Shown here one piece after another: positions 47,525 through 56,635 of a stretch of DNA of 64,000 nt (within the stretch, counting starts at the first letter, position 1; each line of letters begins with the position of its first letter). The stretch comes from Betaproteobacteria bacterium (lineage in GTDB: Bacteria > Pseudomonadota > Gammaproteobacteria > Burkholderiales > Burkholderiaceae_C), in NCBI GenBank assembly GCA_947453725.1, contig CANGHH010000018.1, forward strand, positions 1 to 64,000, given 5' to 3'. The notes under the pieces are model-generated. The model made no database searches, was not told the DNA's origin, and was given only the letters and a program-made list of their open reading frames with translations. A program made the position numbers and the translations under genes.

Positions 47525-48490
47525 ATGAAAGCATTGATCTGCGGCGTCGGCGGCCAGGACGGCGCCTATCTGGCGCAGTTGCTCCTGGCCAAGGGCTACG
47601 AGGTCTGGGGCACTTCGCGCGACGCGCAGGTGGCCAGCTTCGGCAATCTGCAGCGCCTGGGCCTGCGCGGCCAGGTCACCACGCGTTCGATGGCGCCGAA
47701 GGATTTCCGCAGCGTGGTCTCGGTGCTGATGGACTGCCAGCCCGATGAGGTCTACTTCCTGTCGGCCCAAAGCTCGGTCGGCCTGTCTTTCGAGCAGCCG
47801 GCAGAGACCCTGGAAAGCATCACCATCGGCACGCTGAACCTGATGGAGGCGGTGCGCCTGCTGCGCCGACCCTGCCGCACCTACCACGCCAGTTCCAGCG
47901 AGTGCTTCGGCCATGTCGGCCGGGTGCCGGCGCACGAAGACACGCCTTTCGCACCGCGCAGCCCCTACGCCGTGGCCAAGGCTTCGGCGCACTGGCTGGT
48001 GCAGAACTACCGTGAGGCCTACGGCCTGTATGTCTGCAACGGCATCCTGTTCAACCACGAATCACCGCTGCGGCCGGCGCGCTTCGTCACGCGCAAGATC
48101 GTGGCCGCGGCGGCACGCATCGCCCAAGGGTCGCCCGAACGCCTGTCGCTGGGCCGGCTCGACATCGTGCGCGACTGGGGCTGGGCGCCCGAGTACGTGC
48201 AGGCGATGTGGCTGATGCTGCAACGCGACACGCCGCGCGACTACGTCATCGCGACGGGCGAAGCGCATTCGCTGGAACAGTTCGTGGTCGCGGCCTTCGC
48301 CGGCGTCGGCCTGGACAGTCGGCAGCACGTCGACTCCGACCCCAGCCTGTTCAGGCCCACCGACATCGCCTGGAGCCAGGGCGACGCGTCGCGCGCGGCG
48401 GCCGAACTCGGTTGGCGGGCCACCTGCCACATGCCCGAAGTGGTGACGCGCATGCTGGCCGCCGAGATGGCGGCTGTGGCTGCAAGCTGA
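47525..48490 (+). CDS. GDP-mannose 4,6-dehydratase-like NAD-dependent epimerase/dehydratase
   Basis: A 321-residue SDR-type sugar-nucleotide enzyme. The dinucleotide-binding motif is GVGGQDGAYLAQLL; the catalytic ASSSECFG and SPYAVAKASAHW (Tyr-x3-Lys) match GDP-mannose 4,6-dehydratase, as do NGILFNHESPLR and RDWGWAPEYVQAMW. It would supply GDP-4-keto-6-deoxymannose for fucose, rhamnose or perosamine-type sugars. No partner reductase is in the window. Confidence 0.87.
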   Translation: MKALICGVGGQDGAYLAQLLLAKGYEVWGTSRDAQVASFGNLQRLGLRGQVTTRSMAPKDFRSVVSVLMDCQPDEVYFLSAQSSVGLSFEQPAETLESITIGTLNLMEAVRLLRRPCRTYHASSSECFGHVGRVPAHEDTPFAPRSPYAVAKASAHWLVQNYREAYGLYVCNGILFNHESPLRPARFVTRKIVAAAARIAQGSPERLSLGRLDIVRDWGWAPEYVQAMWLMLQRDTPRDYVIATGEAHSLEQFVVAAFAGVGLDSRQHVDSDPSLFRPTDIAWSQGDASRAAAELGWRATCHMPEVVTRMLAAEMAAVAAS

Positions 48491-48541
48491 AGAGCGCGCC
48501 AGCGGGCCGGCGCGGTTGCCGCGCCGCCCGGTTTCAGACGG

Positions 48542-49669
48542 TCAGGCGAACACGCCCGCCGTGTCCTGCATGCGGCTGGACACCTCGCCCAGGTGGTGCA
48601 GCGTGTCGCCCAGGCTCATCTCGAGCATCGTCAGGCGCTTGAAGTAGTGGCTGGCGATGTACTCGTCGGTGCAGCCGATGCCGCCGTGCAACTGGATGCA
48701 CTGCTGGCCGACGAAGCGCATGCTGCTGCCCAGTTGCACGCGGGCCTGGCTGATCGCGCGGCGGCGTTGCTCGGTGGGCGTGCCCAGCTTCAGGCTGGCG
48801 TAGTAGCTCATCGAGCGGCCCAGTTCGAGCTGCATCTTCACGTCGGCGATGCGGTGGCGGAGGGCCTGAAACCCGGCCAGCGTGCTGCCGAACTGCTTGC
48901 GCGTGTTCATGTACTCGACGGTAACGGCGACCAGCTTGTCCATCAGGCCGACGGCCTCGGCGCATTGCGCGGCGATGCCGGCGTCCACCGCGTCTTCCAG
49001 CACGGCGTGGCCGTCGGTGGTGATCAGCACAGCGGCGCTGGCCCGCAGCGTGAGGTCGGCGGCGCGTGCGCCGTCCTGCGTGGTGTAGCCCGTCAGTTGC
49101 ACCGCACCGCGTTCGACCAGGAACAGGGCGATGCCGGCGGCGTCGCTGTCGGCCCCGCTGACCCGGGCTGGCACGATGAAGGCATCGGCCTCGTCGCCGG
49201 CCGGCACCACGGTCTTGCGGCCGTCGATTTGCCATCCGCTGGCCGTCTGCACCGCGCGGGTGGTGACGTGGGTCAACAGGTAGCGCGCCGCACGTTCCTG
49301 CAGCGCCGGCACGACCATCGCCTCGCCGCTGGCGATGGCCGGCAGCCACTGCGATTGCAGCGCCTCGGGCGCGGCCGCCAGCAGGCGCGGCGCCATCAGC
49401 GCGGCGTAGGTGTAGGGCGCGTTGACCAGGCCGCGGCCCAGTTCTTCGCTGACCACCATGGCGTCGATGGCGCCCTGGCCCAGGCCGCCGTGGGCCTCGG
49501 GCACGACCAGACCGGTCAGGCCCAGTTCAGCGAGTTCGGCGTAGACGGCGCGCGTCCCGCCACCGGCCTTGGCCAGCGCGTGGCGGCGCTCGAAGGTGAA
49601 ACCCTTGTCCACCCAGCGGCGCACCGCGTCGCGCAGCGATGCCTGGTCGTCGGAGAAATCGAAGTCCAT
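48542..49669 (-). CDS. acyl-CoA dehydrogenase, pimeloyl-CoA dehydrogenase small-subunit type
   Basis: A 375-residue acyl-CoA dehydrogenase fold lacking the usual EPGxGSD loop (VPALQERAARY occupies that region). This pattern, with the YTFERR-like start FTFERR and the neighbouring larger subunit, matches the small (PimD-like) subunit of heteromeric pimeloyl-CoA-type dehydrogenases. C-terminal RKQFGSTLAGFQALRHRIAD and QLHGGIGCTDEYIASHYF are present. It starts two bases after the large subunit stop. Confidence 0.88.
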   Translation of the reverse strand: MDFDFSDDQASLRDAVRRWVDKGFTFERRHALAKAGGGTRAVYAELAELGLTGLVVPEAHGGLGQGAIDAMVVSEELGRGLVNAPYTYAALMAPRLLAAAPEALQSQWLPAIASGEAMVVPALQERAARYLLTHVTTRAVQTASGWQIDGRKTVVPAGDEADAFIVPARVSGADSDAAGIALFLVERGAVQLTGYTTQDGARAADLTLRASAAVLITTDGHAVLEDAVDAGIAAQCAEAVGLMDKLVAVTVEYMNTRKQFGSTLAGFQALRHRIADVKMQLELGRSMSYYASLKLGTPTEQRRRAISQARVQLGSSMRFVGQQCIQLHGGIGCTDEYIASHYFKRLTMLEMSLGDTLHHLGEVSSRMQDTAGVFA

Positions 49670-49671
49670 GT

Positions 49672-50865
49672 TCAGGCTCCCAGCACGGTTTGCGCAACGA
49701 TGTTGCGTTGCACTTCGTTCGACCCGCCGTAGATGGTCGTCTTGCGCATGTTGAAGAAGGTGCCGGCCAGCGGCAGCAGCGTGGCCGGCATGGCCAGGTC
49801 GCCCTGCCAGCCCGCGTCCATCGCCTCGTCGACCCGGGCGCGGGCCAGCGGGCCGGCGGCCTGCATCATCAGTTCCGAGTAGCGCTGCTGGATCTCGCTG
49901 CCGCGGATCTTCAGCAGGCCGGCCACGTCGAGGCTCTGCTTGCCGCTCTTCTCGGCTGACAGCACGCGCAGGACCATCATTTCCAGCGCCACCACGTCGA
50001 CTTCGAGCAGCGCAATCTGGTCACGGAAGCGGGTGTCGTCGTAGATGCCCTCGGCCTTGGCGATGCGCTTCAGCCGCTCCAGTTCCCGCTTGGCGCGGTT
50101 GACGTCGGCGATGTTGGTGCGCTCGTGGGCCAGCAGGTGCTTGGCGTAGGTCCAGCCCTTGTTTTCCTCGCCGATCAGGTTCTCGGCCGGCACCTCGACG
50201 TTGTCGAACCAGACCTCGTTGACCTCGGGCTCGCCGTCCAGCAGCACGATCGGGCGCACCGTGACGCCGGGGCTCTTCATGTCGATCAGCAGGAAGCTGA
50301 TGCCGGTCTGCGGCTTGCCTTCGTTGCTGGTGCGCACCAGGCAGAAGATCCATTCGCCGTACTGGCCCAGCGTGGTCCAGGTCTTCTGGCCGTTGACGAT
50401 GTACTTGACGCCCGAGGGCGTGCTGACCCGTTCGGCCTTGCACTTCAGCGAAGCCAGGTCGGAACCCGAGCCCGGTTCGCTGTAGCCCTGGCTCCACCAG
50501 ACTTCGCCGCTGGCGATGCCAGGCAGAAAGCGTTGCTGCTGTTCGGCGTTGCCGAAGGCCATGATCACCGGGGCGACCATCACCGGGCCGAACGGAATGA
50601 CGCGCGGCGCGCAGGCCAGCGCGCACTCCTCTTCAAACAGGTGCTTCTGGATGGCATTCCATCCCGGGCCGCCGAAGGCCTCAGGCCAGCCCCAGCCCAG
50701 CCAGCCCTTCTGGCCCAGGATCTTGGCCCAGCGCTGCAGGTCGTCGCGCGTCAGGCGCAGCGCGTAGCGCACCTTGTGGCTGATGTCCGCGGGCAGGTTC
50801 TCGGCCACCCAATGGCGGATTTCCTGGCGAAAGGCGAGTTCTTCGGCGGTGAAGTTCAGGTCCAT
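49672..50865 (-). CDS. acyl-CoA dehydrogenase, pimeloyl-CoA dehydrogenase large-subunit type
   Basis: A 397-residue acyl-CoA dehydrogenase (MDLNFTAEELAFRQEIRHW) with the FAD/substrate loop GYSEPGSGSDLASLKC and KTWTTLGQYGEW. It is the PimC-like partner of the next gene and probably forms an alpha-beta heterotetramer oxidising dicarboxylyl- or other long acyl-CoA. Gene order large-small with a two-base gap supports this. An acyl-CoA ligase lies 12 kb away at the right edge. Confidence 0.9.
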   Translation of the reverse strand: MDLNFTAEELAFRQEIRHWVAENLPADISHKVRYALRLTRDDLQRWAKILGQKGWLGWGWPEAFGGPGWNAIQKHLFEEECALACAPRVIPFGPVMVAPVIMAFGNAEQQQRFLPGIASGEVWWSQGYSEPGSGSDLASLKCKAERVSTPSGVKYIVNGQKTWTTLGQYGEWIFCLVRTSNEGKPQTGISFLLIDMKSPGVTVRPIVLLDGEPEVNEVWFDNVEVPAENLIGEENKGWTYAKHLLAHERTNIADVNRAKRELERLKRIAKAEGIYDDTRFRDQIALLEVDVVALEMMVLRVLSAEKSGKQSLDVAGLLKIRGSEIQQRYSELMMQAAGPLARARVDEAMDAGWQGDLAMPATLLPLAGTFFNMRKTTIYGGSNEVQRNIVAQTVLGA

Positions 50866-50992
50866 GAAGGCGGGGCTCCTGCGGTGGCGGGTACAGCCCG
50901 CGGTTTTAGCACGACCGTTCTAATTTCGCGTGTCGCTGCTGGGACAAGGCGTGACGGACCGCGGCGCGCGAGGCCGGTCGGCGCGCGACCGT

Positions 50993-51496
50993 TCAATCGC
51001 GGAAGTTGTTGAACGACACCGGCCACTCGGTGATTTCCTTGCGCAGGATGGCCATGGCCGCCTGCAGGTCGTCGCGCTTGGCGCCGGTGATGCGCACCGC
51101 ATCGCCCTGGATGGCGCCTTGCACCTTCAGCTTGCTGGCCTTCAGCGCCTGCTGCATCTTCTTGCCGGCCTCGGCGTCGACGCCGTTCTTGACCGTGACG
51201 GCCAGCTTCAGCTTGTCGTGGCTCATCTTCTGCGGCGTGCCGCTGAAGTCGAGAAAGCGCACATCGACACCGCGCTTGGTGAGGCGGCTGATCAGCACTT
51301 CGCGCACCTGTTGCAGCTGGAAGTCGCTGTCGGCCCAGAGCATCAGTTCGCGCGTCTTGGGCGTGGGCGAGTTCAGGTCGACCTTGGCGCTGGAACCTTT
51401 GAAATCGAAGCGTGTGCCGATTTCCTTGTTCGCCTGTTCGACGGCGTTTTTCAGTTCAACCAGGTCGGGTTCGATGACGGCGTCAAAGCTGGGCAT
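50993..51496 (-). CDS. yajQ: YajQ family nucleotide-binding protein
   Basis: A 167-residue YajQ protein; relatives bind cyclic di-GMP or nucleic acid. It begins [19 protein letters not shown] and shows [22 protein letters not shown] and the end [11 protein letters not shown], all conserved. Divergent from murB. Confidence 0.95.
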   Translation of the reverse strand: MPSFDAVIEPDLVELKNAVEQANKEIGTRFDFKGSSAKVDLNSPTPKTRELMLWADSDFQLQQVREVLISRLTKRGVDVRFLDFSGTPQKMSHDKLKLAVTVKNGVDAEAGKKMQQALKASKLKVQGAIQGDAVRITGAKRDDLQAAMAILRKEITEWPVSFNNFRD

Positions 51497-51551
51497 GGGC
51501 AGGTGCGTTCGGTGGACGGAGAGGGCCCTGAATATGCCCGAAAATGGCCGG

Positions 51552-52607
51552 ATGTCCGTGCCCATCCCCCCTGTTCCGCTCGACGTGCAGCACCGCGCCA
51601 GCCTGCGCGACCACAACACCTTCGGCCTGCCGGCCGTGGCGCGCACCCTGGTCCACCTGAAAAGCGAGGCGGACGTGCGCCGCGTCGTCGACCACCCCGA
51701 TTACGGCCTGGCGCCCAAGTTCATCCTCGGCGGCGGCAGCAACGTGGTGTTGACCCACGACCTCGATGCGGTGGTGCTGAAGGTCGAGATCAAGGGCCGC
51801 CGACTGTTGCGCGAGGACGCCGACGCCTGGATCGTCGAGGCCGGCGCCGGTGAAAGCTGGCACGACATCGTGGCCTGGACGCTGGAAAACGGCTGGCCGG
51901 GGTTGGAGAACATGGCGCTGATTCCCGGGCTGATGGGCGCTTCGCCGGTGCAGAACATCGGTGCCTACGGCGTCGAACTGAAAGACCGCTTCGAGTCGCT
52001 GGACGCGGTGGATCTGGTCACCGGCCGCAGCGTGACGCTGGGCGCCGCCGAATGCCAGTTCGGCTACCGCGACAGCGTCTTCAAGCAGACCGGCTTCGGT
52101 GGCCTGGCGGGCAAGAGCGTGATCACCCGCGTCCGCCTGCGCCTCCCCAAACCCTGGCAGCCGGTGCGCGGCTACCTCGACATCGAACGCAAGTTGGCGG
52201 AGACCGGCCAGCACGAACCCGACGCGAAGACCGTCTTCGACTGGATCTGCGCGATCCGCCGCGCCAAGCTGCCCGACCCGGCCGTCATCGGCAACGCCGG
52301 CAGCTTCTTCAAGAACCCGGTGGTCACCCCCGAGCAGTGCCGCGACATCATCGGCCGCGACCCGGAAATCGTCCATTACCTGATGCCCGACGGCTCGATC
52401 AAGCTGGCCGCCGGCTGGCTGATCGACGCCTGCGGCTGGAAGGGCAAGTCGGTCGGCCGTGCCGGCGTCTACGACAAGCAGGCCCTGGTGCTGGTCAACC
52501 GCGGCGGCGCCAGCGGCGCGGAGGTGGTGACGCTGGCCCGCGCGATCCAGGAAAGCGTCTACGGGCGCTTCGGCATCCGCCTGGAGCCCGAACCGATCAT
52601 CGTTTGA
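51552..52607 (+). CDS. murB: UDP-N-acetylmuramate dehydrogenase
   Basis: MurB reduces UDP-GlcNAc-enolpyruvate in peptidoglycan synthesis. The 351-residue flavoprotein has the FAD-binding [35 protein letters not shown], the FGYRDSVFK loop, the NAGSFFKNP motif with the catalytic Ser, and [13 protein letters not shown]. An ATG six codons earlier is also possible. The 3' end overlaps the convergent kinase gene by 11 bases. Confidence 0.96.
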   Translation: MSVPIPPVPLDVQHRASLRDHNTFGLPAVARTLVHLKSEADVRRVVDHPDYGLAPKFILGGGSNVVLTHDLDAVVLKVEIKGRRLLREDADAWIVEAGAGESWHDIVAWTLENGWPGLENMALIPGLMGASPVQNIGAYGVELKDRFESLDAVDLVTGRSVTLGAAECQFGYRDSVFKQTGFGGLAGKSVITRVRLRLPKPWQPVRGYLDIERKLAETGQHEPDAKTVFDWICAIRRAKLPDPAVIGNAGSFFKNPVVTPEQCRDIIGRDPEIVHYLMPDGSIKLAAGWLIDACGWKGKSVGRAGVYDKQALVLVNRGGASGAEVVTLARAIQESVYGRFGIRLEPEPIIV

Positions 52608-54600
52608 GTCCGCCCGCCGGCACGGCAGCCTGCGCCAGTGCGGCCTGCGCGGCGATCCGTGTGGTCGGCAACTGCGCTTCGAAGTGCTGCACCAGGCGGG
52701 CAATCTCGTGCGCGGGCAGATGCGCCGCGCCATCCTGCAAGGCCTGGGCCGTCTGTGCCAGGCCGATCAGGCCGAGGTTGAGCGCTGCACCCTTGGCGGC
52801 ATGGGCATGGACGCGCAGGTCCAGCAATTGCGCATCGCGAACCGCCGTTCGCAGGCGCTGCACGGTTTCGGGGCCCTGGTCCAGGAAGCTGGTGATCAGC
52901 GCGGCCAAGCGCGGCGCCGGGATGGCCTGCAAGGTCAGCGTCATCGCCGCCGGGTCGACCAGCCCACCCGCTGCCGGCGCGCCAAGCTCAGCGCGCGCCG
53001 GGCCCGTCGGCGCCCGCAGGTCCTTGGCGCTGCTGGCGCCGAACAAGCGGCGCAGGCAGGTGGCCAGCACCGGTGCACTGACCGGCTTGGTCAGGAAGTC
53101 ATTCATGCCGGCAACCAGGCAACGGTCCTTGGTGTCGGGGAAATCATCGGCCGTCAGCGCCACGATGGGCACCGTCGAGCGCCGCAGGTCCGCCAGGGCA
53201 CGGATGGCGTGGGTCGCGCCGATGCCGTCGAGTACCGGCATGTACAGGTCCATCAGGATCAGGTCGAAAGGCTGCGCAGCAGCGGCTTCAACGGCCTCCT
53301 GGCCATTGGCCGTGAAGTGCATGCGGTGCCCCATGCCCTCGAGCAGCGCCGCCATGTAGTTGCGGTTGACCGGGTGGTCTTCGGCCACCAGCACGCGCAG
53401 GGCGCGCGGCGGGGTGGCCTCGGCCGGCCCCATCAGCGCGGCCCCGTCGGGCGCGTCGGGCAGCACCTGCAAGGGCATCCAGAAGGTGAAGCGGCTGCCT
53501 TCGCCGGGTCGGCTGTGCAGCGTGATGTCGCCACCCATCAGCCGGGCCAGGCTGCGCGCGATTTCCAGCCCCAGGCCGCTGCCGCGGCGCTCGCGCGAAA
53601 GCTCGCCTGGCAGAAAGCGACTGAACAGCCGGGCCTGGGTGGCCTCGTCCATGCCGATGCCGGTGTCCGTGACGATGAATTCGAGCCGCGGCCCGCTGGC
53701 GCCGGTCGTCGCGCCTTCCGGCAGGGCGGCCAGGCAACGGACGTCGAGCAGGACTGTGCCGTGGTCCGAGAACTTGATCGCGTTCGACAGGAGGTTGGCG
53801 ACGACCTGCTTGACCCGGGTCGCGTCCAGCAGCATGCGCACCGGCACCGCCGGGTCGGCGTCCAGGTGCAGGGCCAAGGCTTTGGCGTCTGCCTGCGGCC
53901 GCATCAGCGCCTCGACGTCGCGCAGCAGCGCGCGCAGGGTGGCCGGCGCGGGCGACAGCGACAGGCGGCCACTGTCCAGCTGCGACAGGTCGAGGACGTC
54001 GTTGAGCAGCGCCATCAGCTGGTCGGCCGATTCGGTGGCAGCGCGCAGGTAATCGATCTGCCGCGGCGTCAGCCCGGCTTCGCGCAGCAGCGACAGCCTG
54101 CCCATCAGGCCGTGAAACGGTGTCCGGATCTCATGGCTCATGTTGGCCAGGAAGGCGCTCTTGGCCTGACTGGCGGCTTCGGCCTCGTGGCGCGCCAACT
54201 GCAGCTGCTGCGCCAGATCCTCCAGCGCAGACCGCCTTGCGCGCAGCTGCCGCAACTGACGCAGCACCAGGGTCGCGCCCGCCGCCATCAGCAAGGCCAG
54301 CAGCGCGGTGAGCATCAGGGCCAGGCGCTGGTCGGCGGCGCCGGCGCGGGCCTTGAGTTCCAATTCCTGGACGCGCTGGCGCAGCACCGCGGCCTCGCCG
54401 TGGCTATCGCCCTTCGCCACGACCGCGGACTCGATCGACGGCAGCCCCCGCCAGGGCAGGAACTGCCGCGCCTGCACAGCGGCCAACGCCAGCAGGGCCA
54501 GCAGCAGGGCGATGCAGACCCAGCCCAGCACCGTCAGCCGCGGCGCCTGGCCCGCGACCTGGTTGCGGGTGTCCTGCAGCAGGCTGTCGAGAAGGGGCAT
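52597..54600 (-). CDS. hybrid sensor histidine kinase with REC and HPt domains
   Basis: A 667-residue membrane kinase. Two membrane segments (about 24-45 and 95-113) enclose a short periplasmic stretch of about 50 residues with a coiled-coil. Then HisKA with His156 in NMSHEIRTPFHG, a HATPase with VVANLLSNAIKFSD and GIGMDEATQ, a receiver with Asp451 in LILMDLYMPVLDG, and an HPt domain with His600 in HAAKGAALNLG. A full internal phosphorelay (ArcB/BarA-like layout). No cognate output regulator is adjacent. Confidence 0.92.
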   Translation of the reverse strand: MPLLDSLLQDTRNQVAGQAPRLTVLGWVCIALLLALLALAAVQARQFLPWRGLPSIESAVVAKGDSHGEAAVLRQRVQELELKARAGAADQRLALMLTALLALLMAAGATLVLRQLRQLRARRSALEDLAQQLQLARHEAEAASQAKSAFLANMSHEIRTPFHGLMGRLSLLREAGLTPRQIDYLRAATESADQLMALLNDVLDLSQLDSGRLSLSPAPATLRALLRDVEALMRPQADAKALALHLDADPAVPVRMLLDATRVKQVVANLLSNAIKFSDHGTVLLDVRCLAALPEGATTGASGPRLEFIVTDTGIGMDEATQARLFSRFLPGELSRERRGSGLGLEIARSLARLMGGDITLHSRPGEGSRFTFWMPLQVLPDAPDGAALMGPAEATPPRALRVLVAEDHPVNRNYMAALLEGMGHRMHFTANGQEAVEAAAAQPFDLILMDLYMPVLDGIGATHAIRALADLRRSTVPIVALTADDFPDTKDRCLVAGMNDFLTKPVSAPVLATCLRRLFGASSAKDLRAPTGPARAELGAPAAGGLVDPAAMTLTLQAIPAPRLAALITSFLDQGPETVQRLRTAVRDAQLLDLRVHAHAAKGAALNLGLIGLAQTAQALQDGAAHLPAHEIARLVQHFEAQLPTTRIAAQAALAQAAVPAGGLKR

Positions 54601-54625
54601 GCCGGTGGATCGCCAGCGTTGCGCT

Positions 54626-55381
54626 TCAGCCGCCCTGCAGCATGTCGCCCAGCTCCAGGCCGGTCAGGGCCTTGGCGCCGCGCACCAGCCAGTACATCAG
54701 GCCCATCATCATCAGCATGCAGGGCACAGCGATCACCGGGTAGCTGAGCGCCGTCAGCCGGCCCAGTTCCTCGTTGAAGGCGGCGGTCCCGGCGGCGCTG
54801 GTCACCACCCAGCGCGCCAACCCGTAGTTGGCCACCGACGAAAAGAAGAAGGTACCGGCCAGCATCACCGTGCCGGCGCGCAGTCGGCGTTCGAAAGCAT
54901 CGGTTTCGCCGCGCTCGGCCAGCGCGAAGTGCACGCGGTCGACGTCGAACAGCGCGGCGTTGAAGACCATCATGCGGATCAGCGGCGTGCGCGTCCAGGT
55001 GCTGCCGAGGATGACCAGGCCGATCAGCCCCGGTACCGCGGCTTCCTTGACGGCCAGCCAACGGGCGTCCAGCGACAGCAGGCCGATGGCCCCGGTGAGC
55101 AGCGTGCTGACGACGCCCAGGCCGGCCATCCAGTTGATCTTGCGGCGCTGGTAACCGTCCCACAGACCCCAGGCCAGGGGGAAGGCCAGCGCCAGCAGCA
55201 GCGCGTAGACGGTACCCAGCCGGTCGGCGCTGCTGAGCTTGGTGAGGATCAGCGCGGGCAGGGCGATGGTGATGCCGATCTCGATCAGCGGGTTCGGCTT
55301 CTTGTCTTGAAGCGGTGCGCGGTCGGCGGCCGCTGCGGTGCCCGCCAGCGCGGCGGGTTCGGTCGTGTCGGATGGGTGCAT
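54626..55381 (-). CDS. VC0807-like multi-pass membrane protein
   Basis: A 251-residue membrane protein with about six hydrophobic segments. NPLIEIGITIALPALILTKLS near the start and DGYQRRKINWMAGLGVVSTL after it resemble the VC0807 family (similar to intracellular septation-like proteins). The start MHPSDTTEP was preferred to an upstream ATG. It is 25 bases upstream of the hybrid kinase and may be cotranscribed with it. Function unknown. Confidence 0.78.
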   Translation of the reverse strand: MHPSDTTEPAALAGTAAAADRAPLQDKKPNPLIEIGITIALPALILTKLSSADRLGTVYALLLALAFPLAWGLWDGYQRRKINWMAGLGVVSTLLTGAIGLLSLDARWLAVKEAAVPGLIGLVILGSTWTRTPLIRMMVFNAALFDVDRVHFALAERGETDAFERRLRAGTVMLAGTFFFSSVANYGLARWVVTSAAGTAAFNEELGRLTALSYPVIAVPCMLMMMGLMYWLVRGAKALTGLELGDMLQGG

Positions 55382-55474
55382 GGGGCGGGACTGTGCCACG
55401 CCTGCGGCCGTTTGCACGCTGCCCGGTCAATGCAAAGGCTGTCGGGACAGCCAGATCCGCTGGACTGGCCCGCG

Positions 55475-55756
55475 CTAATCCTGGCGGCAGGCTGCGGTCT
55501 GGCCCGCTGCGGGCGGCTGCGGCGCCTGACCCAGGCCCAGCTGCAGACGCAGCCGCGCTGCAACTTCACGCAGCACGGGGCTGGCCGCTCCGGCGGCGCA
55601 GTCCAGGGTGCGACGGGCATACTCCGGGTCGTGCTGCAACCGCTCGACATGGATGCGCATGCCGTGCCCGGCCAACAACCACTTGAGCTCGATGATGTCG
55701 ACCAGACAGCTGGTGGCTGGCAGCGGGACGGGGATGGCGCTGGTGAACATGGGCAT
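55475..55756 (-). CDS. small hypothetical protein
   Basis: A 93-residue soluble protein, ATTSCLVD-type start (MPMFTSAIPVPLPATSC) then DIIELKWLLAGHGMRIHVERL, an amphipathic helical stretch, and an Ala/Gln-rich end. AAGGGTGA lies about 10 bases before the ATG; another ATG is two codons later. I do not recognise the family, but codon use resembles neighbouring genes. Confidence 0.6.
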   Translation of the reverse strand: MPMFTSAIPVPLPATSCLVDIIELKWLLAGHGMRIHVERLQHDPEYARRTLDCAAGAASPVLREVAARLRLQLGLGQAPQPPAAGQTAACRQD

Positions 55757-55873
55757 GAACCGTCACCCTTTAACGGCGTTTTCCCCCGCCCAGCTGACAC
55801 CCGATTGGGTTGATGACTCCAGAAAATGTTGTCGGATGTCACCGTTCCGCCCCCTGCTGTTTGTCTTTCCCGC

Positions 55874-56635
55874 ATGAACGCTTTGCTCCCGACCCCCATT
55901 TCCACCCCATTGACCGGGCTGCAGGCGCAGCTGTCCGACGCCGGCTGGGCCGTCATCGACGCTGCCGCGCTGCGCGTGCTGTGCGGCCTGACAGCGGAAT
56001 CCCTGCCCAGCTGGCAAGGCCACTGGCCGGCGCTGCCGCCCGACCGCCACCTGCGCGACGGCGGCCATTACCGCCGTCGGCGCCATGGCTGCTTCGTGGT
56101 CACGCCCGAGGCGGTGCAGCCGGTGCCGCACCGCGCGCACTGGCAGCCGGTCGACTACAACGCGCTGCACGGCGGTTTCCAGCGCTGGTTCGACCCGCTG
56201 CCCGAAGCGCTGGCGCAAGACCCGGCCTGGGCGCGGCTGCTGCAGGGCCTGGCCGGTGTGGCTGACACGCTGCGCGGCCAGCGGCCGTGGTTCGTCGAGG
56301 CCCACCCCTTCCGCATCGACACCGCAGGCGGCATCGGGCGGCCGACGCCCGAGGGCGCGCACCGCGACGGCGTTGACCTGGTCGCCGTCCTCATCGTCGC
56401 GCGGCACAACGTCAAGGGCGGCGAGACACGCGTGTTCGATGCCGTCGGTCCGCAGGGCGTGCGCTTCACGCTGGCCGAACCGGGCAGCGCGCTGCTGCTC
56501 GACGACGAACGGGTGATCCACGAAACCACCCCCATCCAACCGCTGGATCCGGCGCTGCCGGCCTGGCGCGACACCCTGGTCCTGACCTTCCGCCAAGGCG
56601 GCTTCCAGGGTCCTGAAGGAGATTTGACCGCATGA
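55874..56635 (+). CDS. 2-oxoglutarate/Fe(II) dioxygenase (PF10014 type)
   Basis: A 253-residue protein of the 2OG-Fe dioxygenase family that includes L-isoleucine dioxygenase. The iron ligands are visible: HRD at 163-165 (His163, Asp165) and His216 in VIHETTP; Arg232 in WRDTLVLTFR is a likely 2OG ligand. Members hydroxylate free amino acids. The stop overlaps the ATG of the following ammonia-lyase gene (ATGA), so the two are translationally coupled. Confidence 0.85.
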   Translation: MNALLPTPISTPLTGLQAQLSDAGWAVIDAAALRVLCGLTAESLPSWQGHWPALPPDRHLRDGGHYRRRRHGCFVVTPEAVQPVPHRAHWQPVDYNALHGGFQRWFDPLPEALAQDPAWARLLQGLAGVADTLRGQRPWFVEAHPFRIDTAGGIGRPTPEGAHRDGVDLVAVLIVARHNVKGGETRVFDAVGPQGVRFTLAEPGSALLLDDERVIHETTPIQPLDPALPAWRDTLVLTFRQGGFQGPEGDLTA

